A stretch of DNA of 64,000 nucleotides from Larix kaempferi (GCA_027924585.1 BSBM01000606.1:10049501-10113500), one strand, 5' to 3'; shown: positions 1 through 11,399, numbered from the stretch's first letter. The notes: generated by a model from the sequence alone, not told the origin. Numbers and translations are program-made.

Positions 1-770
1 TTTTTCTGTGTAAATTTTTTAAAGCCTCTGACATTGATATTTTTTGTGATCAGCAGCATAGGTACACATTGCTTCCATTATATACCATTCATCCACACAT
101 GGATTGGGTGGAAGGTTACATGTTCCACATGGACTCTCCTTGCAAAAAAAATTATGCACATGGTAGGTGGAAGAAAACTAAACAAACAAGATGTAAAGGA
201 AGTTGGTGAGCTATTGGGGATGTGTACTTGGAGGAGCCACAAGCTCCTTACGTGGACATGCTTTGGTGAGTGGTTTTTCATCCACTGATTGGATGAGTAA
301 ATACTTGATGGAGGTATGCATCACATGTTCTTTCCACTTGAGTGGAACCAGTGGCAGAGAGTTGAGCCATTGGGATAGTACATGTTTGTCGTTTGGATCC
401 TTTGGCAGCTAGTTGAGCCATGAGATTACTTCCTTGGAGATATATACCCTTAAGGGTATTGGTTCTACTTGCACTTTTGGTTTTTCATTGAATTCATCAT
501 ATTTTACTTGTGAGGAGTTAATGAGGCATTTTTGTTGTTTTTATGATGCCTATCTTTCTCATGATTGGATAAGGGACTTCCACCCTTATCATTTGAGCTA
601 CAGTGATGACATTTTTTATTCTTGTGTGCATTTAGCACATGAGAAGATTCTTGTTGGATTGGAAAGAATTTATGAGTTTTGGCCTCACTCCTTGGAGCCA
701 TATTTGGTGATGCATAGTCTTTCCTTTATTGGGTCCTGTTATCACACAACTTGTAGTTGCCCCTAGTGGT
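1..770 (+). repeat. Degenerate retroelement-like repeat, 'WDP' family, copy 1
   Basis: An open frame at 413-766 encodes 117 residues rich in aromatic and acidic residues, with no motif I recognise. The DNA around 570-650 resembles the complement of 63,850-64,000: both carry a 'gggac...cac..tat.atttgagc'-like stretch followed by 'cttgtg.ac.tt.gcacatga'. The same style of sequence recurs at 5,150-5,905 directly in front of a plus-strand LTR. I infer that this is the 3' internal region of an LTR-retrotransposon family and not a host gene. The left edge is cut by the window. Confidence 0.35.
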
Positions 771-1229
771 ATCCCATCCGGGACGGTAGAGGAGGCAGGC
801 AACTAAAGAGGTGACCCAAGAGATGCCACGGTTCCCAAGGCAAGGTGGGTGTCACGTCAACCGAAGCACTCTTCGCTTTAGGTCAGGGTGTAACTAGACC
901 AAGGGGGATACCCTATAACCAATCACAGTTGATTGGATCCAAACAAAGGTTTCTAAGGGTAGGTAAATGATAAGTTACGGAAACCAATGCAAGGCTAAGT
1001 GGACCTAAGAGTCAAGGTATGGTTGAAGGTGGTGTAAGAGATTGTTAGTGTTTCAACCTATGTATGGTTTAGGCCACATGATGGGGTATGATAACTAAGT
1101 ATAGTATCATGTGTTTACACAAGTGGGTTTTGTTTTCTTGGGAAGTGTGAAATAGTTCTAGGTAGGCCCACAAGGTGAAGTTATGTGTGAAGTTGATACT
1201 ATAGGTTGGATAAAAGCTAGATCTATGAG
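771..1229. other. Intergenic, nothing recognised
   Basis: No long ORF, RNA gene or repeat is visible here. Base composition is more balanced than in the neighbouring AT-rich parts. It runs directly into the 330-bp repeat and may be its most diverged unit. Confidence 0.4.
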
Positions 1230-2160
1230 TATAAGTTGATTCTAGGAGTACCCATGTGCTAGATCTAGGGTTTGACACATTTCCCAAGGAGTGCGACTTG
1301 CTTTAGAGAAGGACTAGTGCCTTGTTGGATGGGCTAATGGGGTCAAAAGGTATGTCAAAGTGTAGATCGGGACACCTAGAAGCCAAATCAAGTGGGTTGA
1401 ATGAGATCTAATGGTTGGATCTTACTAGATCTAGGTTTTTCAATTAATGACCTTAAGTGGACCACAATCCCTTGAAACAAGGAATGCTACCCCCAAGGCG
1501 GATCGTGACGAAAAGACAGTCTAGACCTAGGTTTCAAGGTATGGGGATTCCAAATCCACGAAAATCTCGAACACCCACCTCCTGGAAGTGGACAAACTCA
1601 ATTTTTCAAGGGGGTGCGACTTGCTCAAGGAAGGCCAAAAAGAGGGTTTGGTGGACCAAATCAAGTCCAATGGCTACCAAACTGTAGATCCAAGTAGCTA
1701 GTACCCCGATCTATGCATGTCCCAAAAATCAAGTCAATCCAAGGGCTAGATCTTAGTAGATCTGAGTTTTGAGGTGCCAAGAAATTCAAAAGGGGGTTTT
1801 AACCCCTTAAAACATGGAAAGATGTCCACAAGGTAGATTTCAACAAAGTAAGAATCTGGGGGTAGGTTATCAAGTGTCTAGATTGCAAATCAAGTGGGAT
1901 CTCACCTACCCATGTGCTAGATCTAACCAAACAAACCTCTCATTAGGAAGTGCGATTTGGGTCAAAGAGGGCTTTTTGCCTTGAAAAGTGGGTTAATTTT
2001 AAGCCAATCACCACCAAACTATAGATCCAACTAGGGGTGGATGCTATAGAGGTGGGTTTTCAATATCTTCTCAAGAACAAGGCTAGATCTAAGTAGATCT
2101 TAAGAAATACCAAAATTGGGGTTTTAAATGAATTAGGGTTTTATGACCAATGAAGATAGA
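1230..2160. repeat. Tandem repeat, about 330-bp period, three degenerate units
   Basis: Landmarks recur at near-constant spacing. A 'gtgcgacttgct'-like word occurs at about 1,291, 1,614 and 1,950 (spacing 323 and 336). A 'tagatctaggttt'-like word occurs at about 1,430, 1,759 and 2,095 (329 and 336). A 'cccatgtgctagatct' word occurs at about 1,252 and 1,910, two periods apart. Units are clearly diverged and carry no conserved ORF. It could be a small satellite or repeats inside an LTR or untranslated region. Confidence 0.6.
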
Positions 2161-2394
2161 ATGGATGAAAGAGGCACATACCTTGTAGATCTTACCTCAA
2201 TTGCTTATGGCCACCTTGCAAATTTATAGCATTCTCCTATGTGTATATTTAAGAGTGAGATCCAAGAGCTCCAACCAAAACGTCCTTCTCCAAGATAGCC
2301 AAATCGTCCTCCTCCTACAAGACAAGATCAAAGAAACAAGTCAAGCAAGATGATTATGAAAATGGTAGAAAGATGTAATAGAAAGCATCAACTA

Positions 2395-2827
2395 TGTCAC
2401 GAAGATACAATAATGATACTCCCTGTCACAAGATCAACCCAAGAGAGAATATGTGGATCCCTCCAACAATAACCCTCATGAAGTCGCCCTCCTCTCCACC
2501 AATTCAACTTTCCTGTCAAAAGATTAGAAGAAGCACCAAAATCCACAATGATACATAGAAGAGATACTGTATATTCAATATGCAAGAGAATCCACAATGC
2601 AAGAGAGATGTGCTCCACAAAAAATCTTCTATTCCAATATTCCAGAGCTCCAAAGGTGAGCTTTACAATGGGGGGTCTCCTCCTTATATAGGATAATAAA
2701 GACCAAAAATCCTATACCACTCCTCAATACTACATCAAATGAGTGGTTGAGATTAAAAGATCTCATCATACAATCAATGGCTAAGATGACCCATAACAAT
2801 ATATCACATGGATCACTCAATATAACA
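2395..2827 (-). mobile_element. LTR (3' LTR, copia-like) of a minus-strand retrotransposon
   Basis: On the minus strand a polypurine tract (agtgggggcgc, 2,831-2,841) is followed by a TG start at 2,827. A TATA box (cctatataagg, complement of 2,682-2,692) lies 135-145 bp inside, and a possible CA end lies at 2,395. That gives about 433 bp, a plausible LTR length. A second LTR is not in the window and target-site duplication cannot be tested. The lower boundary is the weakest point. Confidence 0.5.
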
Positions 2828-2841
2828 ATAGCGCCCCCACT

Positions 2842-5149
2842 AAATAGTACAATAAGAGGGTGACGTCATCCACTAGAGAAACATAAGTACCAAAATCCAC
2901 CTCATGGTGACTAGGACATGACAATATAAGCTCATGGTGGGGCTAGGAGGCATCAATCCTTACTAGCTCATCCCCAAGGCACAATAAAATAATAAAATAT
3001 ATCCAATATAATGCAAATGATCAAAACTGTCCTCAGAATCCATGACAGTCAAGCAGTAAATGTCCTCCTGTGATCAATCTGGGCATACCCACATGGTGAA
3101 AACTGACTGGAAGGTAGTGATGCCACCCTGGAAGACCTCTGTGAAGACCAAATGCCAAAACCTTGCCTCAATTTCCCAAATCGATTTCTTCAGTGACCAC
3201 TTTCTCCCATTTTTTAACTACCTCGGTAACTGTGAAAGTGCCAAAACTGCCTCCTAGGGTGCTAGCGCTGTCCATCTCAGCCCACCAGGCTCTCCAGAAG
3301 GGGGGGTAAATGGTAAAAACAAGTGTCTGGACCACCCCTTCCATCATCAGTGCCCTAGGTGAACTGGCCTCTCGGGGCCCCTGCTGCTCAGGCTGGGAAA
3401 TCAGCCCCAAATCTGGTCAACAAGTGTAAAACTGCATCAATCACTGTCAGAAGTGCCCGAAACTGAAAGATAAGTGTCGCAATGGATCCAGAAGACCCAA
3501 ATCCACTAGAAATGTGTACTCATACACCATGGGTTCCCCTAATGGGCCAGCTGTAGGGTCCACCATATATGGACAATGTATAATCTGCTGATCTGAAGTA
3601 GTAATAAGCCTGCTGAACTGGATCAAAAATCATCTGCATCATATGTCCATCATAAGATATCATCATCAAACATGTGGGCCCATCAATCATCATCAATAAT
3701 CATCCATACATGGTCCACATCATCACGGATCCCAAGAATATATAATCAAGGATAAATCACATCAGTAGACTAAGATAATGCTTCTCTAATCATTCTCACA
3801 GTTAAGCTCAAAGTATAAATTCCATTCAGTGGCATTAATCAAGTTAACATATTCCGTTGTTATATAAAATTACTTGCACAATAGTTCAAATGACAAACTC
3901 ACCCATTGGACATGGTCAAACTGCTAGTGAAGGATGAAGGCTAGGAGCAAGGTTGGGCCAAGGGTTTGACTTGTCTAACTTAACTCAAAAATACTTTGGA
4001 CTGGGAGAAGGGGGAAGCTACAAACTCTGTGCTAGACAAAAGAACACGGGGGATGGCTGTGTCTCACAAATGGATAAGTTGTTTAGAGAGTGCTTATTCA
4101 ACTTAGGCATCATGTCTACATCAAGTTGATCCAGGTTCATTAGGATCATTCAATTTTATTCCATGGCATTTTTGGCCTACATAACCCTTCGGATTTCAGA
4201 TGTGCTGAGAAGCACAACTAGTTGCAGCTTGCATCCAGGGCATGTTTTTCATATATTTATACAAGGTCAGGAATTGTTTAGATATAGCTTTTAAGAACCA
4301 TTGCTTTTTTTGGACCTTTCTTATACTCTTCGAGGAGTATTTTTAGCTTTTCATCGCTCTTGCCCTTTTTTTTGTTTCCATGGGCGAATTTATTAAGTTT
4401 CCATAGGTATAACATGAGCTTTCAGTTTTATCCAACAACATCTCAAGTGACTAGGGGGAGTTCGAGCCAATGCCAAACATCGGGACAACCGACCAGAATG
4501 ATTTAGGCCTACAATCCAACTCACCAAAGGTAAGTTCTGTCACCAACTCAGAGCCGAGACACTGAATAAACAGGGATGCGGTCCAAACACAGAGGTAGAA
4601 AAATGGGGAAGTCCTCGGTATCAGAAAGTCAAATGAGACAAGTCAGGGTTTTAAAGTCAAACAGGAAGGTCATGTATGGATGGAAGACAAGTGAATATGG
4701 AGCCTACACTAGCAGACAACTGGTGTCGGGAAAGACCATATCTATGTGAGGTGAAAAACCAGTGAGTTTTGTTAAATGACCTAAAAGTGCAAGCAATTGT
4801 CCATTTTATGATTTACAGTTCATTTTAAATAGTTTGCCACATCAGGAATAATATACCAAGCACATGCTATGATCATGACTAAATCAACAAGATAATAATC
4901 CACAGTCAGTGAGAACATATCCATAGATCATACAACATCATCATAATAATAATCATCATGCATCATCTGAAACACTGCTGAAATACATCTCTAGGCACTG
5001 AACTGAAACTGAAATGGGATAGGTGGTCACATCAGTCATCAAATCTGAACTCTCAAGGCTCAGCCTTGACACAAGGTCATATACAAATCTGAATAATGTA
5101 CTGCTCTGATCATGAGTGATCCAAAATATATATATGGCCATGCTCTGGA
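2842..5149. other. Gene-free stretch, probably 3' internal remains of a minus-strand retrotransposon and unknown DNA
   Basis: Only ORFs shorter than 85 codons occur and none shows a recognisable domain. The first few hundred bases sit where the 3' internal untranslated part of the element owning the 2,395-2,827 LTR would be. Beyond about 3.6 kb nothing can be assigned. Confidence 0.4.
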
Positions 5150-5905
5150 ATAATGGAAGCTCTGGAATGTGCAGATATCTGCTGTACAAAAATAGTAGTC
5201 CTGCTACTATGGTGTGATAACAGGTCCTACCATGGAAAGTTGCATATCTTGATTAAGAGGCCCTCAAAGCTTGAAGGTTGCATTGGAAAGGATGATTTTT
5301 CAATGTGGTGGTATGATGTTTTCATCTTTCTCAACATTTCATATGATGATGTTTTTTTCTTGTTACTAATGTTTAGGGAGATGTAGTACGATCAGTGGGA
5401 TCCTGATATTCCATGGGATGACATTTTTCCACACATGACACTGCTACTTGGGAACTTGCAGTTTAAGCAGTGGGATGCAGGCACTTTTTTGCTTAATGGG
5501 TTTTGTTGGATGGTATTCCAATCCATGGGAGTGCCATACAAGCAATGGGATCCTGGCAATGTTTTTCTTTGGAGCATTTGTTTACATGTTGGCATGATGG
5601 AGCAAGCCAACCCTCTTTTACATCAGTTCATCTATGTTGCACCTGGTTTCAGTTTCCTACATGGGGAACACCTCTTTGGATGGACTTATAGTTTTCATAG
5701 TAGTGGTATATTTGCATTTCTGATATTTTTATGGGATCATGGCACACTTTCCAGATGCTTCACTTGGATAGAAGTAGGCATGTTCAGTTACAAATGTAGT
5801 GAATATTTTATTTGTAGAGATGATTATGATCAAAGTAGTGCAATAAAAGCATGATGGACCTCTTGGGATATTTTGCTTGAGGACAAGCAAATTTTTGGGA
5901 GGGAG
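5150..5905 (+). repeat. 'WDP' family repeat, copy 2, 3' internal region before an LTR
   Basis: ORFs at 5,153-5,386 and 5,435-5,854 (139 residues) repeat a Q-W-D-x-G pattern (KQWDAG, then KQWDPG), reflecting a recurring 'tgggat(c/g)c' word in the DNA. The region ends in the purine-rich tract gggagggaggg (5,897-5,907) immediately before a TG LTR start. I read it as the non-pol 3' internal part of a plus-strand LTR element. No gag, protease, RT or integrase motif is present, so the coding status is doubtful. Confidence 0.4.
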
Positions 5906-5908
5906 GGC

Positions 5909-6890
5909 TGTCATGTCCCAAAATTTTGACAAGGTCTATGTCACTAGATCATAAGCATTAAATATTTAATTAATTATGCCAATAGTACTCAGAAAAGAAT
6001 TAAATTATTCCAATGGATTAATTTAATGGTTTGGAGCCATTTAATTAATTAAATTATAGAATATGCACTTTGGAATAATTAATTAGTTGGTTTGAGTAAT
6101 TTTATTCCTAATTACTAATATTTGGATTAGAAATAATGAGCTAAGCTAAGGAGGTCGAATTAGAGAGGCCAAGTTGACCAAGGAGGATGGAAATTGCTAA
6201 AAATGGTTAAAAACATGCTAAAAGCAACAAATCAATAAAAAATCAGGAAAATCAGGATAAAGCAGAAAGCAACACAAAAGTAGAAAGCAAGAAAGTCAGA
6301 AAAGAAGGAAATTTCAGAAAAGAAGAAAAGAATAAAATCAAAATCAAAGCAATCAGAAAAGGAAAAAGGAGGAAAGCAAAGCAAAAGGAAAGAAAGGAAA
6401 TCTTGCCTTATCCCCTCAAGGAGTGCACAATATCTATGGAGACTTATTCCTCAAGTCACCTAGTGTTATAAATAAACCACCATGCACCACATTCACATAG
6501 TTTTTCAGTTTGAGAATTTGTATGAGTGCAATTTTTCCTCGGAGACTTGGGAGATGTGCCCCTAATCAAGTTTGGGAGATGTGCCCCAGATTTCTATGAG
6601 AGGATGATGGAATTCAGCCATTGTCATTGATTTTATTTGCAGGTCCTGTAGCTGATCAAGTTGAATATGAAGTTCAGAAGCATCATAAACCAGTTCAGAG
6701 TTCGAATCTTCAAGCTTTCCATGAGTTTCTGGAGCTAGTTTCTCATGTAGAAGAAGAGGGATATTTCCATATGGTTTTGAGAGGCATATTGGCCTATTCA
6801 TGATGTTCTTATAGTGTATGTAATATTTTGATATCATTCATATCAATAAAAATTATAGAACTGTGATTTCTTCTCCTATTTCTCCACCCC
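5909..6890 (+). mobile_element. LTR of a plus-strand retrotransposon (3' LTR)
   Basis: It starts TGTCATGTCCC directly behind a polypurine tract. A TATA box (TATAAATA, 6,467-6,474) and a downstream AATAAA (6,845-6,850) are in the correct order for U3-R. The 220 bp before the TATA box (6,185-6,402) are strongly purine-biased on this strand. The right end cannot be fixed: no CA end with matching target duplication is evident, so 6,890 is approximate. Confidence 0.5.
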
Positions 6891-7250
6891 TTCTAGATTT
6901 AGCTATAATTTGACTAGTTTCCAGTGTGTATTACATAAATGAATGATTATAAATCCAAATGAGGTAATTATTGTTTATGGAGTTGAGTAACATGTCATAT
7001 GTCATTATCCAAGTCTTATTTCATAAATTATTGGTCCTTCGAATACTTTTTGGGAACCCAAAAATCACACTAGTTCAGTAGTCATGGAAGGAAATTTTAT
7101 TAGTAATACTATGAGACTTGCTCAAATATTTATGAAACTTTCTGGAATGCTATTTTATGGTGAAATTAATTTAAATGAATGATATTTAGCCTCTATGATG
7201 TCTAAAACACCCATCCCCATACTCCTGCCAAGTTTTCTCCCATCCTAGTC
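6891..7250. other. Intergenic, nothing recognised
   Basis: AT-rich sequence without a credible ORF or repeat. It may include the last part (U5) of the preceding LTR. Confidence 0.4.
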
Positions 7251-7351
7251 TGCATATGTTGAGGGGCCCAGGAGCATTGGAGTAAATTGCAGCCTTGCTG
7301 ATATTAAAACATTAAGGTCTTAGTACTTTTTTCATAGGTAATCATTCGATA

Positions 7352-7822
7352 TCAGATCCTTCCATCCATCCCAATCCTTTGATCTAGTCCATCCTCAGTC
7401 CACCTAGCTTCCACAAACATTGTTTCAGTCAATTTTGAGAAGTATAGAGTTTTTGTATCACCGATAATAAGTTGGTACATTACAATTGTCCAATATTCCA
7501 ATTGATGGAAGGTGAAGAAAATATCATACTTGAAATGGAAAATATGTGGGTCATCTTTCCCAGTGCAGTGCAACATCTTTTCATCCCTGTTGTTTCCATT
7601 AATGCAACCATTAATTTCAGCCTCTTTGGCCTCTATTTCATGACTCTCAAAGTCTGGGATTGGAATTATGCATATTTTGCTTATGTTCTCATCCTCCTTC
7701 CCAAGCTGAGCATTTTTCCACTTTGGAGACTTGGTCTTGCTACCCTCAGCAATTCCACACACTATGGCTTTGAGATTTTGTAGATAATCAATACAATGGT
7801 AGACAAGGGATCCTCTTCCCAA
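7352..7822 (-). CDS. Unassigned 156-codon ORF
   Basis: Open minus-strand frame of 156 codons in otherwise stop-rich DNA. The translation is rich in Lys, Glu and Ile with a central acidic part. I see no signal peptide, membrane segment or known domain. A plus-strand frame starting at 7,796 overlaps its 5' end by about 27 bp in antisense. It may be chance, a decayed transposon ORF or a real small gene; I cannot decide from sequence alone. Confidence 0.2.
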   Translation of the reverse strand: MGRGSLVYHCIDYLQNLKAIVCGIAEGSKTKSPKWKNAQLGKEDENISKICIIPIPDFESHEIEAKEAEINGCINGNNRDEKMLHCTGKDDPHIFHFKYDIFFTFHQLEYWTIVMYQLIIGDTKTLYFSKLTETMFVEARWTEDGLDQRIGMDGRI

Positions 7823-8313
7823 GGAAAGAAGAATGGTAAAATTCGAGTTAATAGAGAAAAATTAAGGGCCACCCATGCAGCCTGGATGTTTAAGAATTCC
7901 ATTCCACTAGCCACTTGAGAAAATATAGCTAAAATGGAAGCTGAACTCTAGTAGGAATTGGAGAACCCCAAAAGTAAAAAGGAGCTAGAAGAGGTTAAAA
8001 CTTGGATTGTGGATCGTGGCTCCACTCAAGCTATACACTCGTTGTATGACAAAACTATTACCTTGTTTTGGATAATGAACAAACTTATGGGAAGAATTCA
8101 AGTAACCAAGATGCCTCCTCAACTAGTCATGGTGCACAATTTTTTCATTGGGAAGAGCTGCATGATGGAGTCAAGCTCACCAATTACAAAATTGATGTTA
8201 TTTCCCACAATCTAGGACTTCCTTTCTTCCTACAGTCTTATTACACTACTCCTAATGGTGGTGCACAGAGGAAAAATAGACAAGGCAACGATCCAACGAT
8301 CCCAAGTACATGA
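7796..8313 (+). pseudogene. Unassigned coding-like stretch, broken
   Basis: From the ATG at 7,796 about 40 codons read as a basic, Ser/Gly/Lys-rich start (MVDKGSSSQGKKNGK...). Several stops follow, then open frames at 7,958-8,215 and 8,068-8,313 whose translations have ordinary protein-like composition. The pattern resembles a decayed transposon ORF with frameshifts. No zinc finger, RT or transposase motif can be named. Confidence 0.25.
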
Positions 8314-8342
8314 ATTCCAAGCTGATGTCTGGATCATAGACA

Positions 8343-8689
8343 ATGATTTCTTTTATTCCATTTCAAATTTATGTTTATGTCAATGTTTTAGAATCTATGT
8401 CAGTATCCAGCAAGTCAGACATGTATAAAACTTTCATTTTGTTGATCGGCCATGTTTTCCTCTACCGAGGACGGGTTATTTTGGATATGACTGAGATACT
8501 TTTGATATTCACTATGTTTTCCTCATCAGGGGAGGGGCTCTTTTTCCTCCATTCAGTTAAAATCCTGGTAGGCAGATGCAGTAGATTAGAGTGGCATTGC
8601 AAAGACAACAATGATGATCAGACCGATACTCCATGTACATCTATTTTTTGTATCTATAATTAATGTGAAATCTTACTTACAAAAAAATA
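8343..8689. other. Unassigned ORF and AT-rich end
   Basis: An open frame of 106 codons (8,343-8,663, plus strand) has hydrophobic stretches but no family signature. It ends in an A-rich run just before the 205-bp repeat block, which could be the tail of a retroposed sequence. Confidence 0.2.
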
Positions 8690-9360
8690 TTATTTCTTCA
8701 TACTAATAATATTTCTTAATACAAATGCTAATAATGTTTCTTAATAATAATATTATTATTATTTAGTAATACTAATATACCTAATTTTAAACAAATTTAA
8801 TGGAAAAACCAAATTGAAAAAAGATAAATGCAAGATACTTCCCTCTCTAAGTTTTCTTTCAAGATGGTTTCAAGATACTTGCCTTCCTAAATTTGCTTTC
8901 AAGATAGCTCCAATATACTTGCCTCCCTATGTAGTTACAAGATAAACCGATATTCTTAATATTATTATTAATACTAATATACCTAATTTTAAACAAATTC
9001 AACGGAAAAAAACAAACTGAAGCAAGATAATTGCAAGATACTTGCCTCCTTAAATTTGCTTTCAAGATAGTTTCTAGATATGTGCCTTCCTAATTTTTTT
9101 TTCAAGATAGCTGCAAGATACTTGCCTCCCTAAGCATTTGCAAGATAAACCCGTCATCTTAATATTATTTTTAATAATATTTCTTAATATTATTAAAGAA
9201 ATTTAATGGAAAAAACAAAGTGAAACAAGATAATTGCAAGATACTTGCCTCCCTAAATTTGCTTTCAAGATAGTTGCAAGATACTTGCCTCCCTAAATTT
9301 GCTTTTAAGATAGGTGCAAGAAACATGCCTTCCTATGCAGTTTCAAGATAAACCCATCTT
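8690..9360. repeat. 205-bp repeat block A (about three units)
   Basis: The unit combines an AT-rich part (taatattatt..., cctaattttaaacaaatttaatgg) with two or three copies of a 'gcaagatacttgcctccct' word and ends in 'agataaaccc'. The last word recurs at about 8,940, 9,145 and 9,345 (period about 200-205). The same family occurs at 10.4-10.77 kb and 21.0-21.55 kb, in both places around the LINE, and the outermost units run straight into Gnk2-type promoter sequence. Confidence 0.75.
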
Positions 9361-9512
9361 CTTGAAGGACTTTCCTATTGAAAAAAAACGTCACCCAATC
9401 TAAGATCATCAGTTATTCTATAAAAATGGAGGTACCCTAGCACATTCATAAGTATAATGCAATAAACTTTGGCATTTGAAGATTTTATTAGAGGAGAGAT
9501 ATTTGAGGCCTC
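9361..9512 (+). pseudogene. Orphan duplicate of the Gnk2-like promoter and 5' UTR
   Basis: This stretch matches the DNA directly upstream of the Gnk2-like gene: an ACGTCACCC motif (9,388-9,396), TATAAAAATGGAGG with its TATA at 9,419, 'cattcataa', 'aataaactttggcatttgaag' and 'gagagatatttgaggc' (ending 9,509). The match stops about 4 bp before the place where the gene has its ATG; here the sequence reads AAT. Small indels (about 7 bp between ACGTCA and TATA, about 12 bp in the leader) separate the copies. No Gnk2 coding sequence follows, so this is a promoter copy without its gene. Confidence 0.8.
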
Positions 9513-9566
9513 GAATACCGAATATCGATGCTGAGGATACCGAATGGAAAATCAAATATGTGTCAG

Positions 9567-9652
9567 ATATCGAGGATAATAACTGCATTCGTCTCATAGG
9601 TTCTTCCAGATACTGAGGATAATAACTGCATGCGTCTCACAAGTTCTACTCA
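9567..9652. repeat. 43-bp direct repeat, two copies
   Basis: The word 'gaggataataactgca' occurs at 9,572 and 9,615 within a 43-bp unit. It lies just downstream of the orphan promoter, where coding sequence would be expected. It is probably a local slippage duplication. Confidence 0.6.
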
Positions 9653-10196
9653 AGGGTCTTGTATGTGGAATACTAGTTGGAGTAACAATGATTTGGTACA
9701 GCAACAAGATTTTTGGGAAGTTACAAATGGCCAATCTACCCTCTTCTAGGATGACACTTGGAAAAAAATGCCATGCATGGGAAATCAACCGGATTTTGAG
9801 GCCATTAAGCATGCATGCTAATAATACTAGCACAACCACTTAACATGTGGTTGGTGAACAATGATATGTCACAAGTAAGTGTCACAAACAAGTTACTTGT
9901 TCTCTATGCATAGTTGCACGAATTTTTAGTCATCCATGCATCAACTCCGAGTTATTCGTGCATAAGATACAAGTTATCCATGCATAGATACCAATTGTGG
10001 TTTATATTTTTTTTTTATAATTGATTATTTCGAATTTGGAATGACGACCATAGATCAATCTAGAAAGTATACTTGTCTCATCCCTGTGCAATCTAGGAAA
10101 AGCATAGGCGCTAGTCCACCACAAATTCTAAAATTTAAAAACCTATTGGTGTAAATATTAATATTATTTCTTAATACTAATAATATTACTAATAAT
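9653..10196. other. Intergenic, nothing recognised
   Basis: No convincing gene. 'aagttactt', 'aagttattc' and 'aagttatcc' words recur around 9,885-9,975 as a weak short repeat. Nothing resembling Gnk2 coding sequence is present. Confidence 0.4.
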
Positions 10197-10399
10197 CTTC
10201 ATCAAGGTGTAGACCACTCGAAAAAGCGCATGTAATCCTTGCAAGAGGTCATTGGTTCAAATCTCGGATAACCCATGTGCCATTGTAGCGGGCTCAGTGG
10301 TCGTACCTAGGGGTATAGTGGTAATGAACATGATTAGAACCATGGACCCCATGTCACGTGAGTACCAACCCCATCCCAGTAGTCGATTCCCCTAGTACA
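10197..10399 (+). mobile_element. SINE-like fragment with tRNA-type B box
   Basis: The sequence 'gaggtcattggttcaaatctc' contains a B-box-like word (ggttcaaatct, 10,254-10,264) preceded by a tRNA-3'-half-like context, as in plant tRNA-derived SINEs. It is GC-richer than its surroundings and is inserted between AT-rich repeats; similar 'aatatta(c/t)taataat' words lie on both sides. The A box is not clear and it does not fold as an intact tRNA, so I do not call a tRNA gene. Confidence 0.4.
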
Positions 10400-10767
10400 A
10401 AAATAAATATTATTAATGATATTTCTTAATACTAATATACATAATTTTAAGAAAATTTAATGGAGAAATATTATTAATAATATTTCTTAATACTAATATA
10501 CATAATTTTAAACAAATTTGATGGTGAAAACAAATTGTAACAAGAAAATTGCAAGATACTTGCCTCCCTAAATTTCCTTTCAAGATAGTTGCAAATACTT
10601 GCCTCCCTATGCAGTTGCAAGATAAACCCATCTTCTTAATATTATTATTAATAATATTTCTTACTATTATTATTATTGATATCTTTTAATAGTAATATAT
10701 CTGATTTTAAACAAATATAACTAAAAAACAAATTGAAACAAGATAATTGTAAGATACTTGCCCCCTA
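10400..10767. repeat. 205-bp repeat block B, interrupted by the LINE
   Basis: Two further units of the family described at 8,690-9,360, with 'cataattttaaacaaatttgatgg'-type and 'gcaagatacttgcctccct' words. The block stops in mid-unit at about 10,767 ('aagatacttgccccctaattt'), where LINE sequence begins. Repeat sequence resumes at about 20,996 in the middle of a unit, so the LINE inserted into this repeat. Confidence 0.7.
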
Positions 10768-10949
10768 ATTTTTTTCCCGCGAAAAAAAGCATGCTATTGT
10801 TATTCAAAAAACTGAATCAAATAGTACATGATATCAACACTCAATGCTATCATTTTCAGGATCATCCCTAGATCTTATATAGTTCAAGATAACCCCCCAA
10901 AAACCAAAATATTACATCACCCATACCCCTTCTTGGAGAAAATGGAATA

Positions 10950-11399
10950 TTAGTCCAGAAAATAAATAGTGCCAAAATCTATTAGCTGATTTTCACAATA
11001 TTCTTCCCAATGTAAATAACCATCTTCGCTCTCTAAAGCCAACTTCGACAACTGATCTGCAGGTGAACTATATTCTCTATATGTGTGTTCCAGGGACAAA
11101 TAGCTAAATGACCTAAGTTCACTCTTAATTATTTTACACCAACTTACCAAATTTATCACCTTCACATCAAATTCACCCTTTTCCCATTTAATGGTGACTC
11201 TTGAATCACCAATAAATTTCACCTTCGCCGGACCAAAGAAATTTTCCACGTGTGTGACACACCATAATTCCAACAGCTCCGCCTTCATATTAGTACCTTT
11301 GCCACATTTAAGACGAAGTGTGAAATAATGATCCTTATTGAGAATAATAGCCCCTCCAGCTCTGCAGTTACCTAGATTCGTTGCCCCATCGAATAACAT
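10950..11399 (-). pseudogene. LINE RNase H domain
   Basis: 149 codons of an RNase H fold. The catalytic acid positions are readable in order: Asp in MLFDGATN, Glu in KAELLEL, Asp in FIGDSR and Asp in SSPADQLSKLA, so the DEDD set is intact. It removes RNA from RNA-DNA hybrids during LINE replication. It is the C-terminal domain of ORF2. A TAG eight codons ahead of MLFDGA separates it from the zf-RVT part. The domain alone looks well preserved compared with the rest of the element. Confidence 0.85.

Noticed and set aside
10254-10264. tRNA gene
   Set aside because: Only a B-box-like word is present; no A box, no cloverleaf and no acceptor stem pairing.
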